From Alterisphingorhabdus sp051668705 (lineage in GTDB: Bacteria; Pseudomonadota; Alphaproteobacteria; Sphingomonadales; Sphingomonadaceae), in contig NZ_CP196351.1 of the NCBI RefSeq assembly GCF_051668705.1, forward strand, positions 1,922,001 to 1,986,000: 64,000 nucleotides of DNA, in the 5' to 3' direction. How positions within the stretch are numbered: the first letter of the stretch is position 1; every line of letters starts with the position of its first letter. The notes below the pieces were generated by a model, which saw only the letters and a list, made by a program, of their open reading frames with translations, had not been told where the DNA came from and ran no database searches. A program made the position numbers and the translations under genes. Shown one piece after another: positions 61,694-64,000 of the stretch.

Positions 61694-62179
61694 ATGGCGG
61701 ATAAGCCCAACTATATCAGCGCTGCCGGTCTGGCGGCGCTGAAGGCACGATATGAAGCGCTTTTCCATGGTGAGCGGCCCAAGGTTGTTGAGATAGTGAG
61801 CTGGGCCGCGGGCAATGGTGATCGCAGCGAAAATGGCGATTATATTTACGGCAAAAAACGCTTGCGGGAGATTGATCGCGAAGTGCGGCATCTCTCCCGC
61901 CGCATAAAGGCCGCGGTCGCAATCGACCCTGCTGCACACCCCGATAAAAGCAAAGTCTATTTCGGCGCAACTGTAACGCTGGCTGACGAAGATGATGCAG
62001 AGCGCATCGTTACCTTGGTCGGCGATGATGAAGCCCAACCAGATACAGGCCATATAGGCTGGAACTCCCCGCTCGCCAGAGCATTGCGCGGCGCAAAAAC
62101 CGGCGACCTACGCACAGTCCGCCTGCCCAGCGGCGACAAGGAATGGGAAATTATAGCGATCAGTTATTCACTGTTCTAA
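61694..62179 (+). CDS. greB: Transcript cleavage factor GreB
   Basis: The 161-residue protein has the N-terminal coiled coil with the acidic tip WAAGNGDRSENGDYIYGKKRLREIDREVRHLSRRI, typical of GreB rather than GreA in this group. A C-terminal FKBP-like domain follows, with VYFGATVTLADEDDAERIVTLVGDDEAQPDTGHIGWNSPLARALRGAKTGD. It stimulates RNA polymerase to cleave backtracked transcripts. It probably shares a transcript with the transglycosylase gene. Confidence 0.93.
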   Translation: MADKPNYISAAGLAALKARYEALFHGERPKVVEIVSWAAGNGDRSENGDYIYGKKRLREIDREVRHLSRRIKAAVAIDPAAHPDKSKVYFGATVTLADEDDAERIVTLVGDDEAQPDTGHIGWNSPLARALRGAKTGDLRTVRLPSGDKEWEIIAISYSLF

Positions 62180-62210
62180 TGGCTGCCTGAATAGCAGCGC
62201 TGAAAACAAC

Positions 62211-63011
62211 TCAATCCTCAACCTCATATCCGAAGGCTTTTTCGGCCAAATGGATAAGCTCAGCATCTGCTTCGGGGAAGGTTGCTGGCACATTGGCTTC
62301 TAATTGCTCTGCGATGTGGTTGAGTACGGCTATACGCGCGGGTTTTTTGTTGTTGCCGTCAAACACCGCCCATGGCGCCCATCTGGTGTCCGTTTCTTTG
62401 AACATATCATGATAGGCATCCCAATATTCGCCCCGCTTTTCTCGGTTGCGAAAGTCTTCTGCGGTCAGTTTCCAGCGTTTGCTGGGCGTATCAAGACGGT
62501 CTGCCAAACGTTTGTCTTGCGACTTTTGTGTGGCGTGCAGGAAGATTTTGATCATCGTCGTGCCGCGATCAACCTGTTGCGATTCAAATTCGTTAATCTC
62601 ATCATAGCCGCGCCGCCATTCGATTTCGCTGGCATAGCCTTCAATTCGTTCGACCAGCACGCGGCCATACCAGCTGCGGTCAAATACGGCGATATCCCGC
62701 TTGCCGGGCAGTTTCTGCCAGAAGCGCCAGAGGAAATGCCGCTCCAGCTCTTCTTTGGTCGGGGCGCCTATAGGGTGCACTGCAAAATAGCGTGGATCCC
62801 ACTCGGCGGTCATGCGGCGGATAATGCCGCCCTTGCCGGCTGCGTCCCAACCTTCAAAAACCATGATAGCCGTCTTGCCATGTACAATATGGGCAAAATG
62901 CGCGCGCGCCAGGCGCTTTTGCGCTGCCTTAAGAGCATCGCCATAATCATCAACAGCCGTGACATCATCAAGCGCCAAACCGCTTTCATAATCTGTAAGA
63001 TCTATCGCCAT
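62211..63011 (-). CDS. ppk2: Polyphosphate kinase 2 family protein
   Basis: The 266-residue protein has the PPK2 Walker A VFEGWDAAGKGGIIRRMTAEWDPR, the lid and Walker B DIAVFDRSWYGRVLVERIEGYASE, and the KIFLHATQKSQDKRLADRLDTPSKRWKLT motif. It transfers phosphate between polyphosphate and nucleotides; class I-like length suggests use of nucleoside diphosphates, but the direction is not determined. It converges with greB. Confidence 0.93.
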   Translation of the reverse strand: MAIDLTDYESGLALDDVTAVDDYGDALKAAQKRLARAHFAHIVHGKTAIMVFEGWDAAGKGGIIRRMTAEWDPRYFAVHPIGAPTKEELERHFLWRFWQKLPGKRDIAVFDRSWYGRVLVERIEGYASEIEWRRGYDEINEFESQQVDRGTTMIKIFLHATQKSQDKRLADRLDTPSKRWKLTAEDFRNREKRGEYWDAYHDMFKETDTRWAPWAVFDGNNKKPARIAVLNHIAEQLEANVPATFPEADAELIHLAEKAFGYEVED

Positions 63012-63242
63012 GATGCCGATTTACCAGAATATAGCCATTGAGTCGAAGCGCTTAACCATGTTTCTGCGCCTAAGCGGTGCTCTTCCATTTTGACGAACAA
63101 AAACACTGCATAGGCAGATGATATTTCGATATAGGAACGATTCTTGCGAAATCTTTAAAGGGCAATTAGCCTGTGCTTGGGCTAAGGGTAAAGCTGCTTG
63201 TTTAGGGTGACCTGACAAACAGCAGAAATTGGGGAGCAAATA

Positions 63243-64000
63243 ATGCGTTTGCAAAAATATATTATAGGGGCTGCTGGTCTTTGTTTGATGGCATCTTCAA
63301 CCATCGCACATGCCGAAATGCTGAAAATATCAGGGTTATTTCCAGCCGAAGACTATGCCATTAACGAAGTGGATAGCATTGCGGTTGAGCCGTTTGAGGG
63401 CGAAGAGGGCTTGCGCATGCAAATTGCATTGGAAAAGCGCTTGGAAAGAGCGGAGGTTTATGATGAATCTTATTTCACCATCCAGCCCTACCGTTCTGAA
63501 TTAACACCAGACGCCACTGTGACAGGTGCTGCCTATAGTCAGATTGACAGATATAATGTGCAGGAATCGCGCGAACGCTGTGTTGAGCGTGATGCCGATA
63601 ATGACTGTGTGTCGCGCAAGAAAGTGACCGTCGAATGCCTGAAACGGACAATCCGTTTTACTGGCAATGCCATTATTGCGCGGGCAGAGGCAGACCGCGA
63701 AGCGTTTCGTAAGCAATTTTCCAGATCAAGGGATGAGGTTGTCTGCGATAGCGATGAAGAATTTGGCAGTGTAGAATCTGCTCTGCAATCCATGGCAAAT
63801 AAAGTCGCATCCGACATAAGATTTGCATTGGCGCCATATCATCGTGACTATGATGTGCGCATTTTGGAAAGCCGCAAAGGCATGGAAAAAGCGGATAAGA
63901 AAATCTTTAAAGCAGCAGTGAAGCTGACCAAAAAAGATGAGTTGGCCGCATGTGATATGTGGCAACAACAGGCTGATAATGGCCTGCAGCAAATCTCATT
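63243..64000 (+). CDS. Secreted cysteine-containing protein, C-terminus beyond window
   Basis: The open frame runs from ATG 63243 (GGGGAG just upstream) to the window edge, giving 252 codons. A signal peptide (MRLQKYIIGAAGLCLMASSTIAHA) is followed by a mixed domain with SIAVEPFEGEEGLRMQIALEKRLERAEVY. A cysteine cluster ERCVERDADNDCVSRKKVTVEC and VVCDSDEEF follow, then a helical region ending ELAACDMWQQQADNGLQQIS. It looks periplasmic and disulfide-bearing. No family is recognised. The helical, TPR-like end suggests a longer protein continues to the right. Confidence 0.75.
   Translation, partial: MRLQKYIIGAAGLCLMASSTIAHAEMLKISGLFPAEDYAINEVDSIAVEPFEGEEGLRMQIALEKRLERAEVYDESYFTIQPYRSELTPDATVTGAAYSQIDRYNVQESRERCVERDADNDCVSRKKVTVECLKRTIRFTGNAIIARAEADREAFRKQFSRSRDEVVCDSDEEFGSVESALQSMANKVASDIRFALAPYHRDYDVRILESRKGMEKADKKIFKAAVKLTKKDELAACDMWQQQADNGLQQIS

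Overview
The window looks like chromosomal DNA of an alphaproteobacterium of the order Sphingomonadales, moderately GC-rich. The basis is the overall gene set: CckA, an alphaproteobacterial-type SspB, an ATP12-family F1-ATPase assembly chaperone, GAAC-N7-GAAC type LexA boxes, a PpsR photosynthesis regulator, PEP-CTERM proteins ending in a VPAP motif and arginine tail, and acyl-CoA dehydrogenase-rich catabolic clusters. The species cannot be named from sequence reading alone. No rRNA, tRNA, CRISPR array, prophage or insertion sequence was recognised.

Layout. 1-4.3 kb: an exosortase/PEP-CTERM associated region, with two paralogous TPR lipoproteins (one cut by the window edge) interleaved with two short PEP-CTERM proteins, each preceded by a sigma-54-like promoter. 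4.3-9.9 kb: an acyl-CoA ligase divergent from a radical SAM/SPASM-like protein that is paired with a nucleoside transporter, then two membrane-anchored proteins, one built of 18-residue tandem repeats. 10-13.2 kb: gyrB and a RelE/RelB-like toxin-antitoxin pair. 13.4-21.8 kb: a sugar-use block (SSS symporter, TauD-like dioxygenase, xylose-reductase-like AKR, Gfo/Idh/MocA oxidoreductase, GH42 beta-galactosidase) headed by a co-oriented ppsR. 21.8-26.5 kb: a NUDIX hydrolase, two different Y-family DNA polymerases, and an MFS drug exporter. 26.5-30 kb: hisBHAFE with a HIT protein. 30-33.3 kb: sspB, gmk and secreted proteins of unknown role.

33.4-45 kb is a fatty or isoprenoid/steroid-like acyl-CoA catabolic region. 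It has a two-gene acyl-CoA dehydrogenase pair with an SDR, a divergent GPH-type symporter, and then an ACAD10/11-type dehydrogenase, a zinc alcohol dehydrogenase, an APH-like kinase of the ACAD10/11 kinase family, two SDRs and a class C beta-lactamase-like hydrolase. The split kinase plus dehydrogenase suggests a phosphorylation-elimination route for hydroxyacyl-CoAs. 45-52 kb: a tightly overlapping housekeeping operon (crcB, rluC-type pseudouridine synthase, paiB-like, HAD phosphatase, small membrane protein, ATP12 family) behind alaS. 52-63 kb: recA with a LexA box, cckA with an overlapping single-domain response regulator, smpB, a TetR regulator with a perfect palindrome, dapA, a soluble lytic transglycosylase, greB and ppk2. 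A partial secreted cysteine-containing protein runs off the right edge.

The most distinctive signals are the LexA box abutting the start codon of the second Y-family polymerase, the paired sigma-54 promoters of the PEP-CTERM genes, PpsR at the head of a sugar operon, the radical SAM/CNT pair, the 18-residue repeat protein and the split ACAD10/11 system. All function statements come from reading motifs and remembered family patterns; no database search was run.
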